A stretch of 64,000 nt of DNA from NCBI GenBank assembly GCA_964466055.1, contig CAYXLW010000002.1, positions 1 to 64,000 of the forward strand, written 5' to 3'. The DNA is from CAYXLW01 sp964466055 (GTDB lineage: Bacteria > Patescibacteriota > Gracilibacteria > GCA-2401425). The notes beneath the pieces were generated by a model. The model saw only the letters and a list, made by a program, of their open reading frames with translations. It made no database searches and was not told the DNA's origin. This document shows, piece after piece, positions 15,430 through 24,486 of this stretch (positions are counted from its first letter, which is position 1; every line of letters starts with the position of its first letter). The position numbers and the translations under genes were made by a program.

Positions 15430-16200
15430 GTGACACAACTTGAACAAAACATCAAAAACCTACTAAAGGAAAAAGAAATTCTTCTTATTTCTCATGCAGT
15501 TCTTGGCTACCCATCATGGGAATTAAATGAAGAGTCAATTAATGAAATGGTAAAAGTAGGAACGGATGTAATAGAGCTTCAAATTCCCTTTTCAGATCCA
15601 CAAGCAGATGGACCATTTTTTACGATTGCTCAGCAGGAATCTGTAAATAATGGAACAACAGTAGAACAATGTTTTGAATTTACTGAAAAGGTTTGTAAGA
15701 AATATCCAAATGCAAATTTTGTTTTTATGACTTATTACAATATTCTTTTTACTTATGGAGTAGAAAAATTTGTTAACAGAGCATCAAAAATAGGGATAAA
15801 AGGTTTTATTATCCCAGATCTTCCTTATGAAGAATCAGATGAATATCTTAAAGCTTGTAAAAAATATAATCTTGCAGCTATTTTAATGTTTACTCCAGTA
15901 ACAAGTGATGAACGTATGGTAGAAATAGGGAAGAGAGGAACTGGTTTTATATATTGCCAAGCACGAGTAGGGGTTACAGGAAATCATACAAAGTTTGATG
16001 AAAGTATTGATGAATATATAAAGCGATGTAGAAATACAACGAGCTTACCAATTGCTATGGGATTTGGTATTCAAAAAAAGGAAGACCTAGATTTTTTAAA
16101 AGGAAAAGTTGATATTGCTATTTGTTGTACTCAAGCAATAAAAGTTTTGGTAAAGGATGGAGTTAATGCTATGGGAGATTTTTTGAAAGGTTTAAGATAA
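15430..16200 (+). CDS. trpA: Tryptophan synthase alpha chain
   Basis: TrpA cleaves indole-3-glycerol phosphate and passes indole to TrpB. The 256-residue TIM barrel keeps the catalytic acids: E49 in VIELQIPFSDP and D60 in PQADGP. The family-typical N-terminal segment reads AVLGYPSW instead of the common FxTAGDP. The late phosphate-binding loop, usually GSAIV, reads CCTQAIKVL, so the Gly-Ser pair is absent. It has a GTG start, with trpB upstream. Assignment is secure; the altered phosphate loop is noted as unusual. Confidence 0.92.
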   Translation: MTQLEQNIKNLLKEKEILLISHAVLGYPSWELNEESINEMVKVGTDVIELQIPFSDPQADGPFFTIAQQESVNNGTTVEQCFEFTEKVCKKYPNANFVFMTYYNILFTYGVEKFVNRASKIGIKGFIIPDLPYEESDEYLKACKKYNLAAILMFTPVTSDERMVEIGKRGTGFIYCQARVGVTGNHTKFDESIDEYIKRCRNTTSLPIAMGFGIQKKEDLDFLKGKVDIAICCTQAIKVLVKDGVNAMGDFLKGLR

Positions 16201-16288
16201 TTTTTAGGTAGGCAATTTAGCAAATACTACTTTTTCTAGCCATATTTATCATCCAAGACTTGATCTAGGATCCAGAATGAAAGACTAG

Positions 16289-16308
16289 ATTCCCACTTTC
16301 GTGGGAAT
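16289..16308. repeat. Family B-type hairpin between convergent trpA and rpmA
   Basis: ATTCCCAC and GTGGGAAT pair around a TTTC loop. The flanks (GATCTAGGATCCAGAATGAAAGA to the left and a CAATAGAGAGGCGG tail) resemble the outer parts of other family B copies. As it lies at a convergent junction, it probably ends transcripts from both sides. Confidence 0.5.
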
Positions 16309-16387
16309 GACAATAGAGAGGCGGGATATAAAAAATCCCTTTAATTAGAAAGAGATTTTGGTTTGTTTTTTTAGATAATTTAGTTTT

Positions 16388-16663
16388 TTACTCTGTGATA
16401 GAAATATAAATATCTTTGTAAATTCTCCCATCAAATCTTGTTTTATTCTTTTCCTTAAATTCAACTTTTCCAGCTTCTAAAGCAAATAATGTGAAATCTT
16501 TCCCAGTACCTACTCCTTTACCCGCCCACCATTTATTACCTTTTTGCCTAGCAAGTATACTACCAGCAATAACAGCTTCACCTGCATATTTTTTTAAACC
16601 TAATCTTTTACTATTGGAATCTCTACCATTTCGGGTGGAACCTCCAGCCTTTTTATGTGCCAT
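16388..16663 (-). CDS. rpmA: 50S ribosomal protein L27
   Basis: L27 lies near the peptidyl transferase centre of the large subunit. The 91-residue protein starts with the near-invariant MAHKKAGGSTRNGRDS and continues KRLGLKKYAGE, GSILARQKGNKWWAGKGVGTGKDFTLFA in the usual order. Its N-terminus lacks the cleaved leader seen in some Firmicutes. The usual partner rplU (L21) is not adjacent. Single-gene unit, convergent with trpA. Identification is secure. Confidence 0.97.
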   Translation of the reverse strand: MAHKKAGGSTRNGRDSNSKRLGLKKYAGEAVIAGSILARQKGNKWWAGKGVGTGKDFTLFALEAGKVEFKEKNKTRFDGRIYKDIYISITE

Positions 16664-16905
16664 GACAAATTACTTAAATTTTTGAAAGCGTGAGAATTTT
16701 ATTGATATTTTTTGTAAAATCAAGGGAAAATCTAGGCTTTTTTTATTTTTATAATATAAAGATTTGTGCTTAGAATATAGAAAAAATAACTTTGAGCTTA
16801 TTTTGAAAGAAAAATTATATTTAATGCTAATTCCTTAACGTAGAAGAACTTTACTTTATTGCTTCTTTATTTTACATTCTTTTTACAAATAAATATTGTA
16901 TTTAT

Positions 16906-17961
16906 ATGGCAATAAATAGTAAAAAAATTGTTGAAGAATATGAAAGCATCCAAAAACAGCTTTTGGATTCTAATATTGTTTCAGATCATAAAAAATATGC
17001 AGAGCTTAATAAAAAGCTTTCACTTATTAAGCCTATTGTAGATTTGCATGAAGAAATTGAAAAATACACTAAACAAAAAAAAGAAGCAGAAATATTGTTA
17101 AAAGACCCTGAAATGAAGGAGCTTGCACAAATTGAATTTGAAGAATCAAAAGAGAAACTTAAAGAATTAGAAGAAGAGATAAAAATTGCTTTGATCCCAA
17201 AAGATTCAAATGATGATAAAAATATTATTATTGAGCTAAGACAGGCAGCAGGAGGTGAAGAGGCTGCTTTATTTGCTGGAGAACTCGCAAGGAGCTATAT
17301 TCGATTTGCAGAAAATACCGGATTTAAAACTGAAATTCTTTATTGGCAAGATTCAGATACAGGTGGATTAAAAGAATGTGCAATAGAAATAAAAGGTAAT
17401 GGAGCATACGCAAAATTTAAATATGAATCAGGAGTTCATAGGGTACAAAGAATACCTGCTACAGAAAGTCAAGGAAGGGTACACACTTCAACTTGTACAG
17501 TAGCTGTTATGCCAGAAGCAGAAGAGCTTGATGTTGAAATTAAAAATGAAGATTTGCGCATTGATACCTATAGATCTCAAGGGGCTGGAGGACAACATGT
17601 TAATACAACAGACAGTGCAATAAGAATAACTCATATACCAACAGGATTAGTTGTTACTTGCCAAGATGATCGATCTCAACATAAAAATAGAGACAAAGCA
17701 ATGAAGATGCTTCGTACTAGGTTATATCAAATGGAGGAAGAAAAAATACATAGTGAATCTGCTGAAAAACGTTTATCTCAAGTTGGAACAGGGGATCGCT
17801 CAGAAAAAATTAGAACATACAATTTTCCTCAAGATAGAGTCACAGATCATAGAATAAAGGTTTCATGGCCAAATTTACCTGCTATAATGAATGGTGAGAT
17901 AGAGGATATAGTTGAAAGGATCACATTAGAAGATCAAGCTCAAAAACTTGCTTCGTTATGA
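16906..17961 (+). CDS. prfA: Peptide chain release factor 1
   Basis: RF1 recognises UAA and UAG and triggers peptide release. The 351-residue protein has the central GGQ catalytic motif at 228-230 in GAGGQHVN and the recognition region HRVQRIPATESQGRVHTST of domain 2, followed by the typical RF1 C-terminus (QDRVTDHRI). It ends with TGA, so an RF2 is expected elsewhere. prmC and hemK are not adjacent. No Shine-Dalgarno sequence precedes the ATG. Identification is secure. Confidence 0.96.
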   Translation: MAINSKKIVEEYESIQKQLLDSNIVSDHKKYAELNKKLSLIKPIVDLHEEIEKYTKQKKEAEILLKDPEMKELAQIEFEESKEKLKELEEEIKIALIPKDSNDDKNIIIELRQAAGGEEAALFAGELARSYIRFAENTGFKTEILYWQDSDTGGLKECAIEIKGNGAYAKFKYESGVHRVQRIPATESQGRVHTSTCTVAVMPEAEELDVEIKNEDLRIDTYRSQGAGGQHVNTTDSAIRITHIPTGLVVTCQDDRSQHKNRDKAMKMLRTRLYQMEEEKIHSESAEKRLSQVGTGDRSEKIRTYNFPQDRVTDHRIKVSWPNLPAIMNGEIEDIVERITLEDQAQKLASL

Positions 17962-18132
17962 TGAATATATTTTAGTTAAGAATAAATCATAAAAAAGAAA
18001 TTTGATTTGGGGATTAAGATAATTTTTAGTATCTCTTTATTCTTTATTCATAATTCATTATTCTCATCTTAGCTTTTAAAAGCCTAAATGTTTGATTACA
18101 TAAAGACTTCAAAATAATATGTAAGTTTCATT

Positions 18133-18792
18133 ATGAAAATTATACTAACAATATCATTAATAATTTCCTCGGGGCTTATTTATTTTAGCTTTCTTATTGC
18201 TAAAAATGAAGAAGTAAGAAATGAGAGGTTTATTATAGCGCAACAAGAAGTTATTGGACAGAATGAAGTTGTAATTGCTGAAAAAGAAGAGGATATAACT
18301 CCTAAATCATTGACAGCTGATTTGCTGTCACAAAATGCTAAGATATATGAAGAAATTTTTAATAAAAAAGAGGAGTCCGAAAAAGTTGTAGAAACTAAAG
18401 AGAAAAAAGAGGATTCTCAGATTGTAGAAAATAAAGAGGTTTTAAATAATGTAGAAAAAGAATTATTAGAGGGCAATGAAATTATCCTTATAAAAAGTCT
18501 CCCAGGAGATAGCATATCCACATGGGAAAGTGGTAGAGACTTGGTCTTTGAGTTCAACACTCCTATTGATTTGAATTCATTTTTTTCTCATTTTAATATT
18601 ACTCCATCTGAGGATGGTAAATTTTCTGGGGAAATGAACTATGCTGAAAATCAAAATATAGTAATTGTCCGAGCTGTTCCTACGTTAATTAAGGGAACTC
18701 AATATACTATTGTTCTTAAAGTCGGTATGAAATCTTTGAGTGGTGAATCTTTGCTTAAAAAAGATTTAAAAATCCAATTTACAGTAAAGTAA
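18133..18792 (+). CDS. Secreted or membrane-anchored protein with a C-terminal Ig-like domain
   Basis: The first 24 residues are a membrane anchor or uncleaved signal (MKIILTISLIISSGLIYFSF). A Glu/Lys-rich linker to about residue 115 follows. The last ~95 residues look like a bacterial Ig-like (SbsA/Big_5-type) domain: FEFNTPIDLNSF, ITPSEDGKF, LIKGTQYTIVLKVGMKSLSGE and the closing IQFTVK strand. Such domains occur in surface and adhesion proteins. Overall 219 residues. Standing alone between prfA and a decayed region, its partner is unknown. The domain call is by pattern and moderately sure. Confidence 0.6.
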   Translation: MKIILTISLIISSGLIYFSFLIAKNEEVRNERFIIAQQEVIGQNEVVIAEKEEDITPKSLTADLLSQNAKIYEEIFNKKEESEKVVETKEKKEDSQIVENKEVLNNVEKELLEGNEIILIKSLPGDSISTWESGRDLVFEFNTPIDLNSFFSHFNITPSEDGKFSGEMNYAENQNIVIVRAVPTLIKGTQYTIVLKVGMKSLSGESLLKKDLKIQFTVK

Positions 18793-18869
18793 TTGTCTCT
18801 TAAAAGAATAAAGATAACTTATAAGTTGTTTTATTTAAGAGGGTATTTTTCAGTATTTTTCTATTTAAA

Positions 18870-19170
18870 GTTGTTATATTCTATCTCAATTGGAGTAAGC
18901 CATTTGTTAAGTTCTCCTAGTCCTCTAAATCTTTTAATAAAAAGTTCTTACCTAATGGTATAAACACTTCCAATTTATTATTCTTTTGTAATACTTCTAA
19001 AGCTAAATCTTTAAACTTTGATAAGATTTTAATCTACTATCTGTTCATCAATTTTTTTCTACTAATTCTTCTTTAATAGGTTTTTTGCATACATTTTAAG
19101 ACTTTAATACATCTTTTTCCCAAAGGAAGTTTATTCTTTACTATAAATAGAATTGGTTGATTTGCTCTTC
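18870..19170 (-). pseudogene. Decayed reading frame, possibly a transposase remnant
   Basis: This 380-base gap has no intact gene. On the minus strand two overlapping frames read as protein-like text broken by stops: HRRANQP near 19157, then KFKDLALEVLQKNNKLEV and IPLGKNFLLKDLED, and after a frame shift FRGLGELNKWLTPIEIEYN near 18880. The arrangement (RRxNQP at the start and LNxWLTPIEIEYN at the end) is reminiscent of DDE integrase/transposase ends, but similarity is weak. No terminal inverted repeats were found. Confidence 0.3.
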
Positions 19171-19175
19171 TGTGT

Positions 19176-21629
19176 CTATTTATTAATTTTCTTTAAAAAT
19201 GGATGTAAGTCACTAGCAAAATCATTAGATTTTTGAACAAAAGTTACATTAGGGAATTTGCTTAGCATCATTCTAAGTTGCGTACTTTTTTCAGTAGTAA
19301 TTACTACAACAGGAGGAAGGTCATAAAGAACAGAAGCTCTTTGTAAAAACTCAAGACCATTCATCTCTGGCATGTTTACATCTAAAGTAATTCCATCTAA
19401 TGTTATGCCTTCAGCTTTAGCCTTTTCTAATATCTGTAAAGCTTCATTTCCACTCGTTGCTTCAATACAATTTACTCCTTGTTCTTTAATAGTATTGGTA
19501 AGTAATAATCTTATTGTTGCTGAATCGTCCACTACTAATATATTTTTCTTTCTTTCAGAAAGAGTTTCTGGTGAAGAGAGTAAATTACTAAGTTTGCCTA
19601 TATGTTGAATTGGAACTCTAAATTCTTCATCATCAATACTTTCCAAATGTTCAACAAAGAATTTGATAATATAAGGTCTGCCTAGTTGTTCTATACTATT
19701 TATCAACTCATCTCCAATGCTTTTATCTTCATTAAAATACAGAATATCAAAAAGCTTTGTAGATTTTGAACTAATGATTGCGTATTGAATTTTATTTCTT
19801 TGATTTTTGTCTGCTTCCTTATAGAAACTAAGAATCTTTTCTTTTATTTGAGAGCTTTCTAGAAATGAATGCTTACTTAGGGAAGATGCCATTGCATATA
19901 ATAGATATGCTTCATTTTTTTCATGAAAAAAATCATTAACCAGAGTTGTAATAACAAAAACAGAAGTATCGGCATTGCCTATTGCTTGGTAGATAGTAAA
20001 TTTTAGATTATCATTTTTAGTTTTTGAAAGTTCTTCTAAAAGAAACTTGCCAATTTTCGCAGATTTACTTGATAGTTTTCCTAGAATATCTACCCACATA
20101 ATTTTTGTATCATTATTCCCATTAGAAAATCTCTGCATGATTAAAGGTGTAGCTATTAGGCTCATCCGATCAATTATTATATGATGAACTTTTTCTCTGA
20201 CTGTTGCATGTTCATGATGAACACTGTTAATAAGAAATACTGCTGACTTTTCTCCTCCTATATCTGCAATTGCATCAAGTGCCATTTCAGCCTTACTTGG
20301 ATCTTCATTAAAAGAAGTGCTTTCAACAATAGAAACCAAATCACTAAAAGATTGATTCCTAAAATCATTTGTTTCAATTGCTAAAGGAAGTTCTATAATA
20401 AAAGTTGTTCCAACTCCCAAAGCACTATTTGCTATTATACTTCCATTATGTAATTCAACTATTTTTTTCACCATAGCCATACTGAGTCCTAATCCTTGAT
20501 CTGGATCATTAGGATCGTATATTGCAAATTGATTAAACATTTCAGATAACCAAAATGGATCTATCCCATCTCCTTTATCGGAAATAGAAATTTGTAACTT
20601 ATTATCAGAAGTCATGGTACTTATTTCAACACTGCTATTTGGAGGAGAAAACTTTATTGCATTATCAAGAATATTAGCAACTACACTTTCTATTAAATGA
20701 CTATCGGCTAGTATGTTATAATAACCATCTATATTAGTTGTTACATCAACCTTCTTTTCTTTAGCTTTTAATTTTAACTTTTCTTGAGAAGATGATATTA
20801 TTTCAGGAACTGAAATCTTTTGAAAATCAGTTTGAATATCATTCTTATCAATATCTAGAAAAAATTTAGCCTTAGTAACAATATTAGATATAATTGAAGT
20901 CCCTTCTAAAATGGTGTCATAATGAACAATATCTTCTTCTGATAAATTTTTTCTTATAACTTCAAGAGAAACAACTATTGTTTCAATATTTTGGGTTATA
21001 GAGTATAAAGTTTTAATTAACTCCTCTTTTAGTTGTTTTATTGGCTGATCAGTTTTTACTTCATTAAATCCTTCAATTGATTTCAATATCATTTTACTCA
21101 CTTCCGATATTGATAATAAGGATTCTTTAATTTCTGAGTTTTTATCATAAATATCTTTTAATAATAATAAACCTGTTGAACCTGTAATATAATTTAATGG
21201 AGTTCTTATGTTGTGTCCAAAACTTTTTAACAATTTAAACCTATCATCCCCTTCAATGCTTTCGACTGTTGTATTTTTAAAAGTTTCTAATACTGCAATG
21301 GGATCACCGCCGTTGCCATTATTGATTGTAATAGAGGATCTTTCTAGTTCTCCACTTTTACCAGAGAAAATCTTTTTAGGCATTTCTAATGCACGTCTAG
21401 TAGGGCAACCTTCTCCTCCTTTAAGAACTGCGTGACAATTAAAGTGTGTAACATCTGTTGTAAGCCCAAACATCTCCATTACTTCAGCATTCATATAAAC
21501 TATTTCTCCTTGAAAAGTTCTTAACATTACTCCATTTCCTGAATTTTTAAATTTTGTTTCACAAGCGCCAGTAATTTTTTGTAATAGAATATCCTGACGT
21601 GTTTGTTGAAAATTTAGGGGGGCGTTCAT
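19176..21629 (-). CDS. Hybrid sensor histidine kinase with PAS, HEAT-like and receiver domains
   Basis: An 817-residue soluble protein. Residues ~15-120 form a PAS-like sensor with a Cys/His cluster (NCHAVLKGGEGCPTRRAL). The kinase core has H139 in SFGHNIRTPLNY, the N box around 319-325 (NILDNAIKF), G1 DKGDGID at 351-357 and G2 GLGLSMA near 379. Residues ~425-680 are helical pairs with ADIGGEKSAVFLINSVH-type repeats, resembling HEAT repeats. The C-terminus is a receiver with D750 in LDVNMPEMNG and VVDDS, TT and K pocket residues. No membrane segment. It is divergent from an OmpR-type regulator 203 bases away, its likely partner. Confidence 0.88.
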   Translation of the reverse strand: MNAPLNFQQTRQDILLQKITGACETKFKNSGNGVMLRTFQGEIVYMNAEVMEMFGLTTDVTHFNCHAVLKGGEGCPTRRALEMPKKIFSGKSGELERSSITINNGNGGDPIAVLETFKNTTVESIEGDDRFKLLKSFGHNIRTPLNYITGSTGLLLLKDIYDKNSEIKESLLSISEVSKMILKSIEGFNEVKTDQPIKQLKEELIKTLYSITQNIETIVVSLEVIRKNLSEEDIVHYDTILEGTSIISNIVTKAKFFLDIDKNDIQTDFQKISVPEIISSSQEKLKLKAKEKKVDVTTNIDGYYNILADSHLIESVVANILDNAIKFSPPNSSVEISTMTSDNKLQISISDKGDGIDPFWLSEMFNQFAIYDPNDPDQGLGLSMAMVKKIVELHNGSIIANSALGVGTTFIIELPLAIETNDFRNQSFSDLVSIVESTSFNEDPSKAEMALDAIADIGGEKSAVFLINSVHHEHATVREKVHHIIIDRMSLIATPLIMQRFSNGNNDTKIMWVDILGKLSSKSAKIGKFLLEELSKTKNDNLKFTIYQAIGNADTSVFVITTLVNDFFHEKNEAYLLYAMASSLSKHSFLESSQIKEKILSFYKEADKNQRNKIQYAIISSKSTKLFDILYFNEDKSIGDELINSIEQLGRPYIIKFFVEHLESIDDEEFRVPIQHIGKLSNLLSSPETLSERKKNILVVDDSATIRLLLTNTIKEQGVNCIEATSGNEALQILEKAKAEGITLDGITLDVNMPEMNGLEFLQRASVLYDLPPVVVITTEKSTQLRMMLSKFPNVTFVQKSNDFASDLHPFLKKINK

Positions 21630-21774
21630 AAAAAAGTTATTAAAAAATAATTAGGCACTATTTGGTGAGGGAAAGAAGATTATCTACTAATAATTAAAAA
21701 ATAATTAAAATTTATGATTTTTTATAAATACCTAATAATTAAAAAAATAAATTAGTTTAAGCTACTTTGTCTGA

Positions 21775-21780
21775 TATAAT
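21775..21780 (+). promoter_or_regulatory. -10 element in the divergent kinase/regulator interval
   Basis: TATAAT at 21775-21780 lies 52 bases before the regulator ATG. A weak -35-like TTAGTT is at 21752-21757. The interval also has three copies of an ATTAAAAAATAA-type word (near 21640, 21690 and 21735), which could be operator sites but are hard to separate from general AT-richness. Confidence 0.35.
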
Positions 21781-21832
21781 CAAATCTTGAATATCTGAAT
21801 TTATTTTTATATTTTAATTTTTTTCAAAAAAA

Positions 21833-22531
21833 ATGAAGATACTTATAGTTGATGATGATATCTCACTTTTGAATATCTTAAAAAGACACTTAATAAACGT
21901 CTTTGATGATATTTTTATAAGTAATAATTATGAAGATGCCAAAAACTTAATACTTCATAAAAGTATTGATATTGTTGTATGTGACCACCATTTATCTAAT
22001 ATCCCCAGAAAACAAGGAATTGATTTATTAGAAAACATAAGAAAACAGAATATAACTATTCCATTTATTATTTTAACTGGGGTTTCCCATGATGAAATTA
22101 CATCTTGGAAAGCACTAAACTTAGGAAGTGATGATTTTATAATAAAGCCATATGTAAAAGAGGATATTATTGCACGAATAAAATTAGCATATAGACGAAG
22201 CCTAAAATGTAAGAATAATTCTTCTGGTATTTTAAGGCATAAAAATATCTCTTTAGATTCTGACTTAAAAAAATTATCAATAAATAGTAAAACTACAAAA
22301 CTAAGCAGAATATTGTTTTTATTAATTGTAGAATTCTTAAAAACTCCTAATAAATTAATATCAAATGAACATTTTATTGAATATTTATGGGGCGAGAATG
22401 CCTTATTTGAAAAAAGTAGTATTAATTCTTTAAGGGTTCATGTCTGTAAATTGAAGTATATTTTAGAGAAAGGTGAATATATTAAGAATATTTATGGCTT
22501 GGGGTATATTTTTGATGAAGAAGATTATTAA
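21833..22531 (+). CDS. OmpR/PhoB-family response regulator
   Basis: A 232-residue transcription regulator. The receiver (1-120) has the acidic triplet VDDD at 7-9 region, acceptor D51 in VVCDHHLSN, T in ILTG and K in IIKPY. Residues ~135-230 form the winged-helix DNA-binding domain, with LSRILFLLIVEFLKTPNKLIS, a SSINSLRVHVCKLKYILE recognition helix and the final GLGYIF hairpin. It is divergent from the hybrid kinase, so the two probably form one two-component system. Target genes are unknown. Confidence 0.9.
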   Translation: MKILIVDDDISLLNILKRHLINVFDDIFISNNYEDAKNLILHKSIDIVVCDHHLSNIPRKQGIDLLENIRKQNITIPFIILTGVSHDEITSWKALNLGSDDFIIKPYVKEDIIARIKLAYRRSLKCKNNSSGILRHKNISLDSDLKKLSINSKTTKLSRILFLLIVEFLKTPNKLISNEHFIEYLWGENALFEKSSINSLRVHVCKLKYILEKGEYIKNIYGLGYIFDEEDY

Positions 22532-22602
22532 ATAGTTTATAAAGAAGAAATAATCCCTTATATTAAAAAAAGCAATTTATCATTATTGGACAACGACATT
22601 TC

Positions 22603-22627
22603 TTGAGTCGAGTCTTCAAGGACTCAA
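22603..22627. terminator. Hairpin between convergent genes
   Basis: TTGAGTC (22603-22609) pairs with GACTCAA (22621-22627). It lies between the response regulator gene and the PdxS-like gene, which converge. Alternative pairing GAGTC/GACTC is also possible. No clear T tract; role inferred. Confidence 0.45.
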
Positions 22628-22676
22628 TACTATAAAATACCAAGGAAGACGAGTTTTAAAGTTTGAGCTATAATAT

Positions 22677-23309
22677 TCAGTTTTCTAGAATATTTGCCAA
22701 TTTTTCAGAATTATCAAAATAAAAAGATGCTTGAACAAGTTTGTTCAAATATTTTTCTTTATCTGGGAATTCAAAAACAGTGTTTGGGATTATTATCGTA
22801 TCAGCTCCCATTCTTTTTAAAAGAGCAATATCAGAAACTGTTTCAATTGGACCTGTAACAAAAACAAAAGAATCTTTTTTCTTTTTTTCTAATTTTTTAA
22901 TTATCTCTTCAATATTTTTTTCTCTTATCACTGGAACAAATCTTTCATTATAATTAGAAAGGTTGTCTACGTCCGCAAGTAATGGGCATTCTTGTTCTTT
23001 AAATTGAGAAAAATTATTATGAGTATGAATTTTTTCAAATCTAGAATCTGAATAAATACCACATATCCCCATTTTTAAAAGCATTTCTGCTTCAATGAAG
23101 TGCCCTGGCTTAAATGAAGCAAGTACAGGAATACTAATATTAGATTGTATTTCTTCTAAAACAGCTCTGGTTCCATCTGGGTGTACTGGTGAATTATTAT
23201 AACCAAGCAAAACTGCAACAGCTCCAGAGGCTTCTGCAATTTCTGCTTCTTTGGTGTTAGTAATCTCAAATATAATCCCTCCTCTAAAAAGCTCAAATAG
23301 TAAATTCAC
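22677..23309 (-). CDS. PdxS-like protein lacking the catalytic lysines
   Basis: The 210-residue protein follows the PdxS (pyridoxal 5'-phosphate synthase lyase) pattern: FELFRGGIIFEITN resembles the MLKGGVIMDVVN start, EIAEASGAVAVL resembles KIAEEAGAVAVM, and ISIPVLASFKPGHFIEAE resembles VSIPVMAKARIGHFVEA. In this alignment the substrate-binding lysine (MAK in PdxS) is Ser65, the aspartate of the first motif is Glu15, and the later RTKGE region is not recognisable. It is also about 80 residues shorter than PdxS. GTG start. No PdxT glutaminase is adjacent. It is probably not a functional PLP synthase; it may be a repurposed barrel. Confidence 0.6.
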   Translation of the reverse strand: MNLLFELFRGGIIFEITNTKEAEIAEASGAVAVLLGYNNSPVHPDGTRAVLEEIQSNISIPVLASFKPGHFIEAEMLLKMGICGIYSDSRFEKIHTHNNFSQFKEQECPLLADVDNLSNYNERFVPVIREKNIEEIIKKLEKKKKDSFVFVTGPIETVSDIALLKRMGADTIIIPNTVFEFPDKEKYLNKLVQASFYFDNSEKLANILEN

Positions 23310-23431
23310 AATAATTACTTAATTGCATTGTGATTATAAATTTAAAATTATTAATTACAAACATAAAATTAAGCTTGTTTTAAAAGCGTTTTATTGTTAC
23401 ATTTCCCAAGAAAAAATAAATTTATAATCTT

Positions 23432-24346
23432 ATGAAAATTATAAAAAACTCATACATTTGGTTTACTATTTCTCTACTTCTAATTCTTTTTTCTTTTGGA
23501 GCAATTATTGCTACAAAATTACAAACAGGGAGTTTATTACGATACGGAATCGATTTTACAGGAGGAACTCTTATGGAGGTATTGGTAGAAAAGGAAGAAA
23601 TAGGAATTGAAGATGCAAGAGAAGCGTTAAGTTTATATAAAGATTTTTCACCCTCTGTTCAAGAGACTGAAAAAGGAGCATTTATTATTAAAATGAAAAA
23701 TTTATCAAACGAAGAGCATGATAAAATCATTTTAACTTTAAAAGAAAAACTAGGAGAACTTGAAGAAACTAGATTTATTACAATAGGTCCTTCGATTGGT
23801 GAAACTCTAAAGGAAAAAGCAGTGTTTGCTATAGTAATTGCTATTATTGCGATAGTTTTTTATATTGCATTTGCTTTTAGAGAATCACAGAAGAGACTTT
23901 CTTCGTGGAAGTTTGGAGTTTCAGCAATTATTGCACTTATCCATGATGTTATTATTACAGTTGGAGTATTCACTTTTTTAGGATTTTTTCTTAATGCAGA
24001 GGTTGATGCTTTGCTCATAACTGCATTACTTACTATTCTAGGATTTTCAGTTCATGATACAATTGTTACTTTTGATAGAGTTAGAGAAAACTTTAAATTT
24101 GCTCGTCCAAGTGAAACATTTGAAGAAATTGCAGAAAATGCTGTTAAACAAACTATGAAGAGATCAATTAATACATCACTTTCTACATTGTTTCCCCTAA
24201 TTACTCTTTATTTGTTTGGAGCAGATAATATAAAGATGTTTGTTTTAATTCTAATATTTGGTGTTATAGTAGGAACATATTCTTCAATTTTTATTGCGAC
24301 TGCAATTCTTGTTAAATGGGAAGGAGGAGATAAGGTTATTCGTTAG
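23432..24346 (+). CDS. secF: Protein translocase subunit SecF
   Basis: SecF, with SecD, uses the proton gradient to help complete protein export through SecYEG. The 304-residue protein has an N-terminal helix, the periplasmic motif YGIDFTGGTLMEV, and five further helices. The conserved SAIIALIHDVIITVG and LTILGFSVHDTIVTFDRVREN segments are present. SecD would normally be adjacent upstream, but is absent from this window. No Shine-Dalgarno sequence is visible. Identification is secure. Confidence 0.95.
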   Translation: MKIIKNSYIWFTISLLLILFSFGAIIATKLQTGSLLRYGIDFTGGTLMEVLVEKEEIGIEDAREALSLYKDFSPSVQETEKGAFIIKMKNLSNEEHDKIILTLKEKLGELEETRFITIGPSIGETLKEKAVFAIVIAIIAIVFYIAFAFRESQKRLSSWKFGVSAIIALIHDVIITVGVFTFLGFFLNAEVDALLITALLTILGFSVHDTIVTFDRVRENFKFARPSETFEEIAENAVKQTMKRSINTSLSTLFPLITLYLFGADNIKMFVLILIFGVIVGTYSSIFIATAILVKWEGGDKVIR

Positions 24347-24393
24347 TAATGATTAGTAGAACTAAGGTATAAGTGATTAGATATTAGATAATT

Positions 24394-24456
24394 GCCATTC
24401 CTGCGAATGCAGGAATCTAGTATTTAAAATAGATATCTGAATAAATCGGGGATGGC
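24394..24456. repeat. Family B palindromic repeat, best-preserved copy
   Basis: The 63-base element has ends GCCATTCC and GGGATGGC that pair, and inside two more hairpins: CCTGC/GCAGG with a GAAT loop, and ATCTA/TAGAT around TTTAAAA. The overall fold is a small cloverleaf. A T-rich stretch follows. It sits between convergent secF and prs, so it probably acts as a bidirectional terminator. Confidence 0.65.
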
Positions 24457-24486
24457 GGTTTTTATGGTTTATATTTAACTTTTTAT

